Shown piece after piece: positions 1 to 10,930 of a stretch of DNA of 64,000 bases. The notes below the pieces were generated by a model that saw nothing but the letters and a program-made list of their open reading frames with translations, had not been told where the DNA came from and searched no databases. The DNA lies in NCBI GenBank assembly GCA_006384855.1, contig VCJN01002690.1, forward strand, positions 87,501 to 151,500. The letters are read 5' to 3'. The DNA is from Tetraselmis striata. Its lineage: Eukaryota > Chlorophyta > Chlorodendrophyceae > Chlorodendrales > Chlorodendraceae. Within the stretch, counting starts at the first letter, position 1, and the number at the start of each line of letters is the position of its first letter. The position numbers and the translations under genes were made by a program.

Positions 1-292
1 TGTAAGCGGATCACAAGTGCAGCGCTGTCGGGGATTACATAGATCCGGCTCGGCATGACCATCGCCGGCCAGCGCAGCTGCATGAAACCGGGGTATCCTT
101 GCAATGCCGAAGTTTTGAAGCCGGAGCTTTGGTAGTGTTGAAGCCGGACCGGCCCGAGTCCCTGGCACTTGCATTCTTTTGGAGGAAGCACACGTGCTCC
201 GATGGACCGACGCCTGAGCGAAGCCTTCCGTAGTCGATGCACCGGCTTCACTCCCTTCATAGTCAGGTAGTGCGATCGCGCCCCTTGGGGTG

Positions 293-3200
293 TCACCGGA
301 AAAACGCATCCTGCGCGCCCGCGGCGAGCCCGTCGGTGTCCAGCATGTACTTCGCTATGCCAATGTCGGCGCGGATGCGGGCCACGAGCGCTGGGAAGCC
401 GTCGAACTTCATCTCCGGCCTGTGAATCGTGCAGATCAAGGTTGGACACGCGGCAGCGGGAGGATGTTTAGGGCCGGTAGCCGCATAGTTTTTTTTGGGG
501 GGGGGAGAGGGAGGCTCCTCATCCATTTTTTTTTATTGAAATCAGGTCCCGTCTTTGCATGACGAGTTGTACATTGAGTACCGGGGATAGCTGTGCTTAT
601 ACACCCCCGCCCCCCAACACACCCTCACACACATGAACGAACATGCATGAGCACAGTTGCCAACAAGGCGGTAATAAGAACACTACAAATAAGAACGCAA
701 CGTGACAGAGGTCAAATATAGACGATCTATATGCCAGTGTTCCTACGAATGTTGCTTCCATGATAGCCTAACTAGAGGCTCGTATTTTGGGTTATCATAG
801 GCGCGCTGGTACCCGTTCCCACAGAACACGCACATGCGCGCGCAGACTACATATTCGCGCGCATTCGTATGTGCGTACGGATGCCGGGGCGCCTCCCAGA
901 ACACGCTACGCGTACGAAGAATGTCCGCCTCTTGCCCATCCAAACCCGAACGAGTATACAACACCTATGGTTTGAACTGCTCGAGACAGTGCCGCTACGC
1001 ACCCCTTAATCGTCCCGCCGCCTTGGTCTCCTTAACGATCAAGTGCGTTGGCAGCCGTGAATGTTTATGTGAGGATACATGTGGCTCAAGCTATGCGGCT
1101 ACTGCTGCGCAGACAATCAGCACCCTCGCCGACCCTGGAGGCCAAATGGTGGACCAAATAGTAGCAGTTGGCACGCTCCATGAAAGAGCGCTGCCGTAGC
1201 CCTGGCACGCGCCCCGCCGTGCGCTGCTCACATGAACTAGAGGGGTTCCGGTGAGGCTGGGCCGCCCACCTGAGGTAGCCCATCGCCAGCGCCTTCATTC
1301 GCTCCCCGTAAAAGTCGGCCCCCGTACGCATGCAGCACGTGCACTTCCACGGTGCGCCCGCCGCCGTCCTCGCACGTCGGCCGCTGCCCGATGTTCATCA
1401 CCATCTTGTGCACGTCGCCGTCGCTGCCGGCGCCGCCCACCAGCTGCGCCCAGCCAAAGTAAACCCCGTTTGGCAGGCTCTCGATGGCGTCTACGAGAGG
1501 CTCCGGCGGCAGGTTGGCCGTCGGCACCTGCAGCACGCACGCACAGGCGACAAACCCCTTCGTCAGCTCGTGGATGGCCAAGATTGCCAGGAGGGATCTC
1601 ATCCCGTGGGGCTGGTTGGATGAAGACCGACCGCATCAGCTGATGTTGCGGGCAGTTCACACACATTCACATGGCGTTGTCCCGAATGAGATGTATGCAC
1701 CCGTTTGGGCTTGTCGCGTGGACTGTTGTGGTGGCGCATGGCATCATGCCCATCCGAGTGAGTTGCTGGCAGTGATTGTGGGGGCGGGTCGTTGGCCAAA
1801 TGCGGTTCGGGAAAAAGCCTGGAGCTCGGCATTCCACCATCTACCTCAGCCCAGCTCACCGAGGCGCAAACATGCATGTTTCGTGTTTGCCTGCTTCGCT
1901 GACTGTGTGGGTGGGAAAGGACGAGGGGGGCCTACGCTTCGCGAGCATTGCTCGACCATTACACAAGGCAAAAGCGCACACCTTGTACCATCACCGCAAT
2001 GGGCTAACATTGTGCTGACTGCGGTGTAGCGCGCAGCTGCAAGGGGCACACAGGGAGGCGGCCCACAACGCACCCCCATCTGCCGGCTGCCGCGCCCAAA
2101 GCCGGTGGTCACGTCGCCTTGCAGGTAGAGCGGCGCCGCGGGGAAGCTGTAGTCGGGCGGCACCCGCAGGCATGCGAAGCCCCACCCGGGCGCCTCCTCC
2201 TCCTGCTCCACCTGCAGGGCGAGGTCGGCCACCAGAGCGACGAGCGCATCCCTGGCGCAGGGAGCCATGCCGGGGCGACAGGGGGGGGGGGGGGGGGGGC
2301 TGAGTCCCTGTTTGTGTGCACACAGGCCGGCCACAACAGACACCCTCTCCAACTGTATGTGTTTGATCACGCAACGCGCAGCATCCTGCGCCTTCGACCC
2401 CCTAGCCCGCATATATGCGCAAAGGCCCGTTGAACCGTCCCGTACATCATCATAAACAACCCGACAAACACACTGAGCGCAATTCAGATCTGTAGGTTCA
2501 CTCAACGACTCGTCCACAGTTCAGTTCTTCGCACACGGCGACGCACACACAGACAGATTACTCCCCCATGGGTGCATCCCAGCACTGAACACTCATGCGA
2601 CGGTGCAGGCCGCCGGTAGTGCGGCGGGTGGCTGGCCATGACGCGCTGCTGCCAGCACAGGCGGGGCTGTCGCTATCTGCGAGCCGCTGGGCTGCGCTGA
2701 GCAGCACAGCGTCGCGGAGGCCGCCCCCATGCTCATGTCACACTCTGTGCCAGCAGGGTGACATCCCCCCCCCCCCCCCCCCCCACACACACACATGCAA
2801 AATATGAGGGAAGGAGGGTGGTTCCAACCAGAGGAGGGGGGGGGGGGGAGGGGAGTCACCCTGCTGGTACAGTGTGTGGCATGAGCATGGGGGCGGCCTC
2901 CGCGACGCTGCGCTGCCAGGCGTAGCCCAGCGGCTCGCAGATAGCGACGGCCCCGCCTGTGCTGACAGCAGCGCGTCAGGGTCAGCCACCCGCCGCACTG
3001 AGGAGCTTGCGTATGTGTGGGTTCTTTCTTTGAGGGGCGGGGGGGGGGGGGGGGGGGCAGCGCAGGCGGGTGCAGCCACGCGCGGCGACACGTACCAGGC
3101 TTCAGCAGCAGCGAGCAGCGTAGGAGCGCCTGCCTGTGTGTAAGGGACGACAGCAGCATCGGAGGTGTAAAGGGACTGGTGGGTGCGAGCCTGCTGGTGC

Positions 3201-4412
3201 CCCGGGGGGGGGGGGGGGGGGGGGGCACCTGACGTCGAACATGCGCCCCAACGAGCCGCAGAACACGATGGCATCGGCGCCGCCCAGATAGTCGGGCAGC
3301 TCCGCCAGGTCGCCCGCCTGCGAGGCGTTGCCACCGGCGCAGGCGTCACGGCAGAGCAGAGGGGGGGCGATGCGGCGCCTGAGGGTGGCTACGCGGCGAG
3401 GCGGGGCCACCCCACCCAGCTGCGCAGCGCGAGGTCGTTGCCGCAGGTGCTGACGCTCGCGGGCGCCTCCGCACAGACGTCCACCGCCAGGATATCCGCC
3501 ACGCCCTGCGCCTGCACGCCGACGCCCGTCACGTCAAGCTCCGACCCGCCTGCGAGGGGCGATTGGTGCAGTAACGCCCCGTCCCGCCTTGAAGCGTACA
3601 AAACGAGCCCCTTCTTGATGGCGCCCACAAGGGCAAAGCATTCCGCCCCACACGCTGGCACTGCCACATTCCGCCGCAGGCGTATCCTCCAAGTGATGGC
3701 ACCCAACGCAGCCGGCAGATGGAAGTTGCGCCCCGGTCGGGAATGCGGGCTGGCGGCTGCCTGGCCCTCCAGCCCAATCAAGGTCCCAGCGGTAGACCGG
3801 GAGTAGCCTCAGTGGTGACACTCAGTTTGATTCCAGGGGGGGGGGGGGGGTCTGGGTTGTTGCCGGCCAGTTCCAGGGGTGTTGGTAAAAGCCACTGAAA
3901 GTCGGTTACCAGTAGCCAAGAGGGGTTGCCAACCGATGGTGACCCCCTGCACTCCTAGGTACCTCCAGACAAGCACCTGACATAAACCGCGATTTGATGT
4001 GTGCTGTTGTCTGGCAACATCTCACCCTGGCCCGCTGATGGCAGTCGGGGCTTGTCGCCAGAGTTGCCAAAGATTGGGGAACGTGGCGCGGGGGGACGGG
4101 GAGGGGGGGGGGGGGGGGGGAGAGGGAGACCTGGAACACGGCCGCCAGCTGCTGCAGTGTCGTGCCCTGGCTGCCAGCGATGATGACGCGCGAGTGCGGG
4201 CCGAGGCCAGGCAGCCCGCCCAGCGCGGTCTCCACCCGACCCAGCTCTGCCTCCGGCAGGCCCTGCCCCGCCACTGTCGCCTGCGCTGTGAGGAATGCCG
4301 CCTGCGCCGCGGCGTGCTCCTCCCGGCTGGCCGGCGCCGCGCGGCCGCCCGCTTGGTCGGAGTAAGCCTCCTGCAGGGAGTCGCCGAAGGTGGTTCCGGC
4401 GTGCGGTCGCAC
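293..4412 (-). CDS. Methyltransferase-like / riboflavin kinase fusion protein
   Basis: Eight exons on the minus strand: 4412-4131, 3511-3416, 3317-3229, 3133-3096, 2956-2860, 2251-2074, 1527-1270 and 419-293. All have GT-AG borders and matching phases, giving about 387 aa. The N-terminal ~200 residues look like a class I SAM-methyltransferase fold: a glycine loop (VIIAGSQGTT), an acidic strand end (ILAVDVCAEA), DAIVFCGSL, then LLLKPGGAVAICEPLGY. The glycine loop is not the canonical GxGxG, so catalysis is uncertain. The C-terminal ~150 residues are riboflavin kinase, which makes FMN from riboflavin and ATP: GFGRGSRQMGVPTANL, GVYFGWAQL, MNIGQRPT, TVEVHVLHAYG, DFYGERM, GYLRPEMKF. In exon 7 a run of five Cs at 1319-1323 puts the frame out by one base; one base fewer restores both frame and splice phase, so an assembly error or a recent lesion is likely. 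The start is the first ATG of the first exon; an upstream transit-peptide exon cannot be excluded. Plant riboflavin kinase is known as a fusion to a HAD phosphatase, not to a methyltransferase. Confidence 0.85.
2619..2999. repeat. Inverted duplication of exon 5 of the methyltransferase-riboflavin kinase gene
   Basis: The arm at 2850-2999 contains exon 5 (2956-2860, minus) plus about 40 nt of upstream intron. The arm at 2619-2770 is its reverse complement, with roughly 88-90% identity by eye. The ~80-bp centre lies between a poly-C (2766-2784) and a poly-G (2836-2848). Read on the plus strand, the extra copy keeps the acceptor AG, the donor GT and an open frame. Its product differs at five residues, for example YAWQR becomes CAEQH. 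Confidence 0.9.
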
Positions 4413-5224
4413 AGCGCTCTGGGCGTGCGTCGGGGGTGGGGAAAGGGGGTGAATGAACCGACGTGATCAAGCGAGCGGCTGTGAGCACGCGCCGTTGGAC
4501 GAGGCGCAGGCGCCCGGCTGTGCTGCCAACGACCGGATACAGTAGAAGACCCCAAAAACGCGGTTCGATCACCAGAAGTACGACCTGCGAGCTGCTTCCG
4601 GGTGGTCGGCGGTCCCTCGCCGGCACTAACACCACATGGTCCCTCAACCAGCGCAAGACCCGTCGCCTCTTAACCGGACACAACGCATCCACGCAGGTAT
4701 TCAGGCAGGCGGCCGGCGGCCAGCACCCACCTTGCGCCCCACGGGCGGGCGGGAAGCCATCAGCGGGTGTGCTGATGCAGTTTGCTTGCAAAAGCCGCTG
4801 CTGGCGTCGCGAAGAAAGGAATGCGCCGAGCGACGGCTCCCGACGCGGCCAACCGGACGGCGCACCGGTGCCGCAACGAGGCTGGACGGCCGCCCCATGC
4901 CGTCCCTGGCAACCGCAACGGCTTTATTCATGCTCTACCTCGGCCTGAAAAGAACCCTGTGATGGCGGTGGGCGGTGGTTCAGTGGCTGGCCGGGTGGGG
5001 TGCCGCGTGCTTTATTGATCCTTATTATTGCGGCCCTTGCCCTTGATGTTGGGACACGGAAAGCGTCCAGCGTCCCCTGCCCTTGATTTATCTTTTTGGT
5101 TACAGGGAGAGCGTCAAGAGAATGCCCTGGATCTTTGATGCGTGGGCAGGCCGGCCGGGGGGCGGTGCGGGGGGGGGGGGGGGGGGGGGGGTTCGGGTTT
5201 CGGGACAGATGTTGGCGCGTGCCG

Positions 5225-5395
5225 CGCGCGGTGGTTTTTTTCCCGCCCCCGGGACGGGACTGGCACCAGTGAAACCCTTGCAGCGTCTCTGGGACGGCCG
5301 TTTAGGCAGCGATCCAGTGGTTTTTTTTTCCGCCCCCGGGACAGGACTGGCACCAGTGAAACCCTTGCAGCGTCTCTACGGTGGTATGTAGGCGG
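5225..5395 (+). repeat. Dispersed ~95-bp repeat, nearly two tandem units
   Basis: The unit is a T-run, then CCGCCCCCGGGACAGGACTG, CACCAGTGAAACCC, CAGCGTCTCT and GGCAGCGATCCAGT. Units start near 5230 and 5325. Further copies lie at about 28637-28725 (plus) and 34755-34815 (minus). ACTGGCACCAGT inside it is a near-palindrome. The class of element is unknown. Confidence 0.75.
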
Positions 5396-7129
5396 CGCAT
5401 GCAACAGTACAGGGTAGCGCGCAGCGGACGAAGATACAGCACTCCACATAAGTCTTTGCGCATAGAAATCCGCGCGTATCCTCGCCTTGGTGCCCAAGCC
5501 ATATGCGGCTACGGGGCCATGAAGCCGCCTCGCCGTTCAGTGCATGCAAGCCTCCTATGCCAAAAAGGCAGCCGCTTGATCGTCCGGTTATCGCACTGGT
5601 AAAAATATGTTTATTTGGAAATGGCGTTGTTTGGCACAAATTAAGAACCACGGAAACCCGGTCCACGCACATGGCAGCAACATGTTGGCGGTGTAGCTAC
5701 AGTCCGTCGCATTTGCATGCGCGCTCCCGGACGGTGCTGGTGGCTGGACACATGCATGGCATGTATGATGACTCGCAAATTTGAGATTACCAACCAATGT
5801 ACATGCCAGACCTATTGTTGCAATACTAACATGGGCATTTCCATGACAATGTGCCAATATATTTGCCCAATAATGCAGACAATTCTCCGCAATTTTCGAT
5901 CCCATATATTTTCCCAATTTGCAAGATAAGCGCCGCTGGCTGCTGCACCTCGCAGGGTCAAAGAAGCGTACACATAAAGTGCGTACGATTCCAAAGGGCA
6001 TGCATATAACACCGACGCTGTGGGCTAAGTGCAGTCTTGCCCCATCAACAACAAATTCACGACTAGCGCACGTGTCCACGCGCATGTTGTAGCACATGTC
6101 ACCCATTATCAAAGGGGAAAACAGAAATGACGATGGGATCAACGCGACGTGGCGGAGACGCGCATCCAAGACAAGTAAGGTCCTCGCGCTTGGGAGCTTC
6201 CGTGGAGTGGCGCATTACATGCCCTTATATTATGCCCCCCCCCCCCCCCCCTCAAATCCGCCCACATTGAGTTGGAAGGCTGGTTGGCATGCCAAAGTAG
6301 AGGGCATATCTTTGACATGCGAAAGAATTTCCGCGCGTGATTGCAATATTCGTGGGCGAATAACAGCCAGTTTACAAATGTCGCATGCAGCCCGTTATAG
6401 CTCATCATAGACGCTAAACCATGCACCGAGCGGCCAAGTAGCACGGGGTAGGTGGCTAACACAGTAGCATGTATCTCGATGACCATGGGAGAAAAATGCC
6501 GGCGTGTCGAGCGCTCAAACCTGCCACAATCCCTTTCTCCAGCACATGTTGCGTTGATATCGCCAAGTGACGACATGTGCCGCGCGCGCACCGCACACCG
6601 TCGCATTGACCCTAGCGCCCCTTGTACACGCCCTTTCACGAGTGTCCCCACACTGCTGACCGCAACGGCACAGGGTATTTTGCGTGCGTTTATCGAATAG
6701 AAGCGCCCCAAGCGAAATCGCATCCATTATTAAACATGCAGAGAGTGTTGTGGTTTGCTGCATATACAGTGTTCCACCAAAATCTGACTGTGTATTTCAA
6801 ATAACTGTTGGCGGGCAGGCTGGTGCGGGGCGCGTGGGCAGGGAAAACGCCGACGAGGGTGGCGATGCCGGACGGACGGGGGGGGGGGGGGGGGGGGGGG
6901 GATATGGACTCGACAATATATGTGATGCTGATCAGTTTTGTTCCGCTATTCATGTAGTCGCGCGCCGGTATTGACTGTAGTTCGGGCGCCGATGCGGTAT
7001 GCAACCAGGCGTAGTAGCCGCGCTAGGTATAGCGACTACAATATAGCGACTATCTATAGCGACCAGGAGAGTACGTATTCGAGGCTATTGCCATCGTCCA
7101 ATAAATGAGTACAAGAGCCGGCGGACATG

Positions 7130-7237
7130 GTAGGGGTTGTCCTCACCAGAAGCACGTGCGCCTGATGAGGACTAGCTGCCCGATACACATGTCCTCACCA
7201 AGCGCATATGCGCTCGGTGGGGACATGCTGTGTATAC
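7130..7237. repeat. Two adjacent imperfect palindromes
   Basis: One hairpin covers about 7139-7175, with arms beginning GTCCTCACCAGAAGCAC. A second covers about 7189-7226, with arms TGTCCTCACCAAGCGCAT and ATGCGCTCGGTGGGGACA (two mismatches in 18). The two share the stem word GTCCTCACCA. They lie beyond the 3' side of the neighbouring retroelement fossil and could be part of its end or a separate small element. Confidence 0.55.
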
Positions 7238-7639
7238 AAGACATTCAAGATATGGCATGCTGTGTATATATTAACATATATCTTCATATATACATAGCAT
7301 CATACATGAGGATATCCATACCGAAGGCAGCGAGCTAGAAGATGGCTTGCGACCCGGTGGTGGCTGTCCTAAGTAGCTCCCCAAACGGGAAAGCATGGCT
7401 CACGGGCGATGGCGCAGCCCGTACCGAAACATGGTGATATTGGTAACTTCACTGGTTGAAACCACCATAAGACCATACGGGTTGCACTAGGGCAGTTGAG
7501 TGGTGGGAAACCCCGCCATACACACTTGGAACATGCTGCTGGTTTATTTGCAACTAGTGTTGTATGAAATATAGAATGATAGTGATGTTTCCTCTATTGG
7601 GTATTTATTGAGCAGACCAATTAACAATGCAAAACGGGA

Positions 7640-8520
7640 GCAGTTACATTATGGGCCCGGCGGGCACTTTCCACCACGGAGCCGAGAACCACATCGGCAG
7701 TACCCAATGTAGCCTCGGTCGTGGTGGGACGCGAGTGAAACTCGGCCCAAAGAATGATGTTCGCGAGTAATCGCTTTGATATCAGCGCGAATTATGGGTT
7801 GCCGTATATATATATATGCCTATTCCGCCACTGGTATCAAAGGCAGTAGTGGAACGACCGCCGGACAAAAGACCGCGCAAAAAAAAGCACAACGGCCAAG
7901 AGGGTCAGAACAGGCATCCACGTCTATGGGTCCGACCTCGGTGACCAGGCGCGAAAAATAACATGTATAGCAATTGCCAACCTTGATCGTGTAGCCGCCC
8001 CTTAAGCCGCCGGCCAACAGACCGTTGTCTTTTCCTAGTTTGTGCCGTGCCAGACTATGTACAAATTGCACGTAGTCTGGCACATTCTGTGGCTACGTTT
8101 CGTATTTGCGAGCAACCGCAGATTTCGTACGGATATTTCTTGTATTGGAGCCCGTGCATAATCGATACATTGCAGCGGTATGCGGCTACGCGCGACTCCA
8201 TCCGCATATTCATCTCATGTTCAGTTGCGGGCGCAGACAATAGATTGTGCCCAGCCGTCACTACCCACTCATGCGGCAGACCAATCGTGAGGAGTGTGTC
8301 GCGCGCTGCGTCATATAGGTACGTCGAATGGGCTTGCGCCCAAAGTAAAACGGCGCAGCACTACTGCATCTTGCCGACGACAGCGGCCAATTTCCCGCGC
8401 GGCACTGACCATGTGGCCAATGACAAGTCGTATACTGGCTGGGCTGCAGCAGCCCACTTGGCCGCCTGCGTTGCGGTGACCGGCACCTCAGCCCGTACCG
8501 AATCAATCATCACACCAATA
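7640..8520 (-). mobile_element. DIRS-like retroelement fossil, copy A, 3' portion
   Basis: Minus-strand coding remnants correspond to the part of a tyrosine-recombinase-type retroelement that follows reverse transcriptase, around and after RNase H (for example VGPIDVDAC and RPTTTEATLG). They align with the same region of copy B at 31.6-34 kb. The element is broken, with multiple breaks. Its other part continues at 16780 because an 8.26-kb DNA element has inserted into it. Confidence 0.7.
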
Positions 8521-9708
8521 TACACCCCTGCCCATAAGTTTGGGGTCCCTTTTCGGCAGTCTCAAGACTTCAGAAGTCTAGGGTACCTGAACGTAGGGTA
8601 TATGAGATGAAACCCTGGAATCTCAGAGGGTTTTATAAGACCTGCATGACGAGTGGCTCAAACCGAAGCTTAAAGACCTTTGACTAGGGTGCCACGCTGC
8701 ACTTGGTGCGTGGATGGGCGTCGCCTCCAACTGCTGCACCAAAACCGGCGTCGGTAACACGCACACGCCGACGCGCGTGAATAGACAACCAAACGGCGGG
8801 ATGGCCATGAACGCGTGAGGAAACACATTGGTGAGGGGCTCGGGTGCATTTGGTTGAGGTGCAGCCGTGTGGGCGGCGGCTAGTACATGTCGCGTTGCGG
8901 TATTGCCATGGCATCAGTGTCGGCCACGCTCAGCAACACCCCTTTGGCTTTAAAACGCTATACCTTCTCAGGGTTTGCTCAGAAAATTGTTTTTAAAATT
9001 CCACGCACTTGATCGTTCAAATCTGCGTCGAAACCACTCTTCTAAAATCAAAAATTGGATTTTTGGGGCCCCGGAAAATCCCCAAAGATGATCATCCAAG
9101 TTGCCCCTCACTGCCTCATGTGCCCACCCATGTCGGGCGCGTGGCTTTGCGCCAAGTGCGTGTCTAAGCCCCATACTCGGCTGTGCGAGAGCGTTATGTG
9201 TGTGGATGACCACGGACCACCAACACTTGGCATGTGCCGCCTCCTAGCGATACACACATCTACCAGCCAAAATGCCATTTTCCACAGCATTTTTCAAGGA
9301 ATTTCATATTAATTAAAGTCCACGCCCCTACCGCGCCACCCCGCCCAGGAAACGGTGCAACTGGCATTCCACCACGCGCCCCCATAGTAGAGCATCGCCG
9401 TACGCCAAGGGGGCCATCGAGTGCCTCTCCTACGTGCGTTCGCCACAGAAACAGCAGCATTTTCACCCCAAAACTGCTCCCCACAGTGGCCAACTTGTCG
9501 TTGGGGTGTCACGTCGTGCCTATAGCGACATGCTTTCAGCGGCCTACACGCACGGTGTGTGCAACTCATGCCAAGGGCCGTATTCACCGAGCTTGGTGCG
9601 ACGACTGCCGCTATTTTCATAGGTTTGGACGGTTGGCGCAACCCACAATTTTCTAGCGCCAACGCATCATGCACTGATTTGCGTTTTTTAAAGAGAAAAG
9701 CGCAATAT

Positions 9709-9780
9709 TATAGCGTAAACGGTAGAGGCCACTATACTTCACTTTTGACTCACTGAAAATGGGACAATTTACTAGCTCAC
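9709..9780 (+). repeat. 72-bp subterminal inverted repeat, left copy
   Basis: The segment beginning ATTATAGCGTAAACGGTAGA is repeated in reverse complement at 16507-16587 with one mismatch over about 72 bp. The pair brackets the satellite array and lies 1.19 kb from the left end of the TA-flanked element but only 0.19 kb from the right end. It may mark an inner nested element. Confidence 0.85.
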
Positions 9781-10307
9781 GCGCCAAACAATGTACTACA
9801 GACATACATGTACAGCGCAAAGTACTGTACTCGCCGTCGCCGCCGCCATCCCTTATCCCGCCCACTCGAGTGGAGGGGGGGCTGCGCAGTACTACTAGTC
9901 GCTACTAGTATACCTTTCCACCACCGCCAGGGCTGCCCAGAACCCAAACCGGGCCGTGGCAGACAGTTAGCGACTATTCATAGGAAAGGATCCCACGCGA
10001 CACAGGCATGGAGGGTCTTAACTTACACAAAAAGGCGCAAACGCCCGGATCCGTGACATGAATGGACTCCGCCTACCTTCGGCGTAGGTCTGCACGGCTG
10101 GTGAGTAGGCAGCTATAGAGACTTGCAGCTCACGCTATCGGTTACTGCCATGCAGGCTGGGGTAGGTCCCATCGCGATGGAGGTGCCTAGCACCCCCCCC
10201 CCCCCCCCCCGCTTCCCCCCCGCACGCGGCCACCCTCTCGAGAGTCTGCCAGCCGGTCCGCCCGACCCGCTCGACCAAGGGCTGCGTCTGCTCGACGTGC
10301 CCCCACC

Positions 10308-10930
10308 CAACGCTCTCGTCGCGTGGCGGCCCTTGCCGTTGGACCTAGCCGGGCCGATACGCAGTCAGTGGCGGGTCAGGGGCAGGGCCCGCCAGCGGCA
10401 GACATGTCGCCGAGCTTGGCTGTCGCTGGCGATGCGGGCGAGGGCTGGCCTACGCATAGCGATAGCCAGGCTAGGGAGAGCGGCGGGCAGGGAGCCGGCG
10501 CGTCGGCAGCCACACCCTGTGGACTTGCGCTCGCATTAGGCGGGGGTGGGGGCGTGCCGGATGCCAGCGGCTCGGAGGCTGGTAAAGGCGCGACAACAAC
10601 CATGCTCACGGTAAGAGCTGTGGAATAGGCGGGATGGAGGGCGGGGGGCGGGGGGGGGGGGGGGGGGGGGGAGGTTGTGGCCGTGCTGTGATGTAATGCT
10701 GTGGTAGTGTGGTGCACCTTTGCATTTATATACGGCTTGCTAATTATGTCGCCATTACACGTTCGACTGACAGCCCCCGACTCCAAAAACTAGCACGAGC
10801 AACGCACTCCCTGCCCCCGCTGCCGACGAGTTGCAGCCGGCCTCAAAAGAAGCAACGCCAGTCGCCAAGGTGGGCGGCCTTGCTGCGATGTAAGGTTATC
10901 CTGGGCTTCTGTTGTTTTCGGCTTGCTAAT
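10308..10930 (+). repeat. Non-satellite module, first copy (second at 12788-13400)
   Basis: The module begins CGCTCTCGTCGCGTGGCGGC, contains a Gly/Ala/Ser-rich open frame (VAGQGQGPPAADMSPSLA in both copies), then a poly-G tract, then runs into satellite DNA. The second copy at about 12788-13400 has the same order, so the duplication included the tract and neighbouring units. Confidence 0.8.

Larger units (their letters stand above)
4413..7600. other. Gene-free stretch with short repeats
   Basis: I see no gene I can support. The stretch contains poly-G at about 5170-5190 and 6881-6901, poly-C at about 6237-6252, a 95-bp tandem repeat (5225-5395), and a phased run of TATAGCGAC-like words at about 7027-7060. 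From 5.6 to 7.6 kb the DNA is more AT-rich than the flanking gene. Confidence 0.5.

Noticed and set aside
3389-3781. A larger second exon for the methyltransferase domain starting near 3549
   Set aside because: Its length breaks the splice phase. Starting at 3511 restores phase 0 and joins the Rossmann strand motifs at the expected spacing.
3955-4791. 278-codon minus-strand open frame over the first exon of the methyltransferase-riboflavin kinase gene
   Set aside because: It overlaps exon 1 in another frame, is Arg/Pro-rich, and runs straight through the splice site and the homopolymer.
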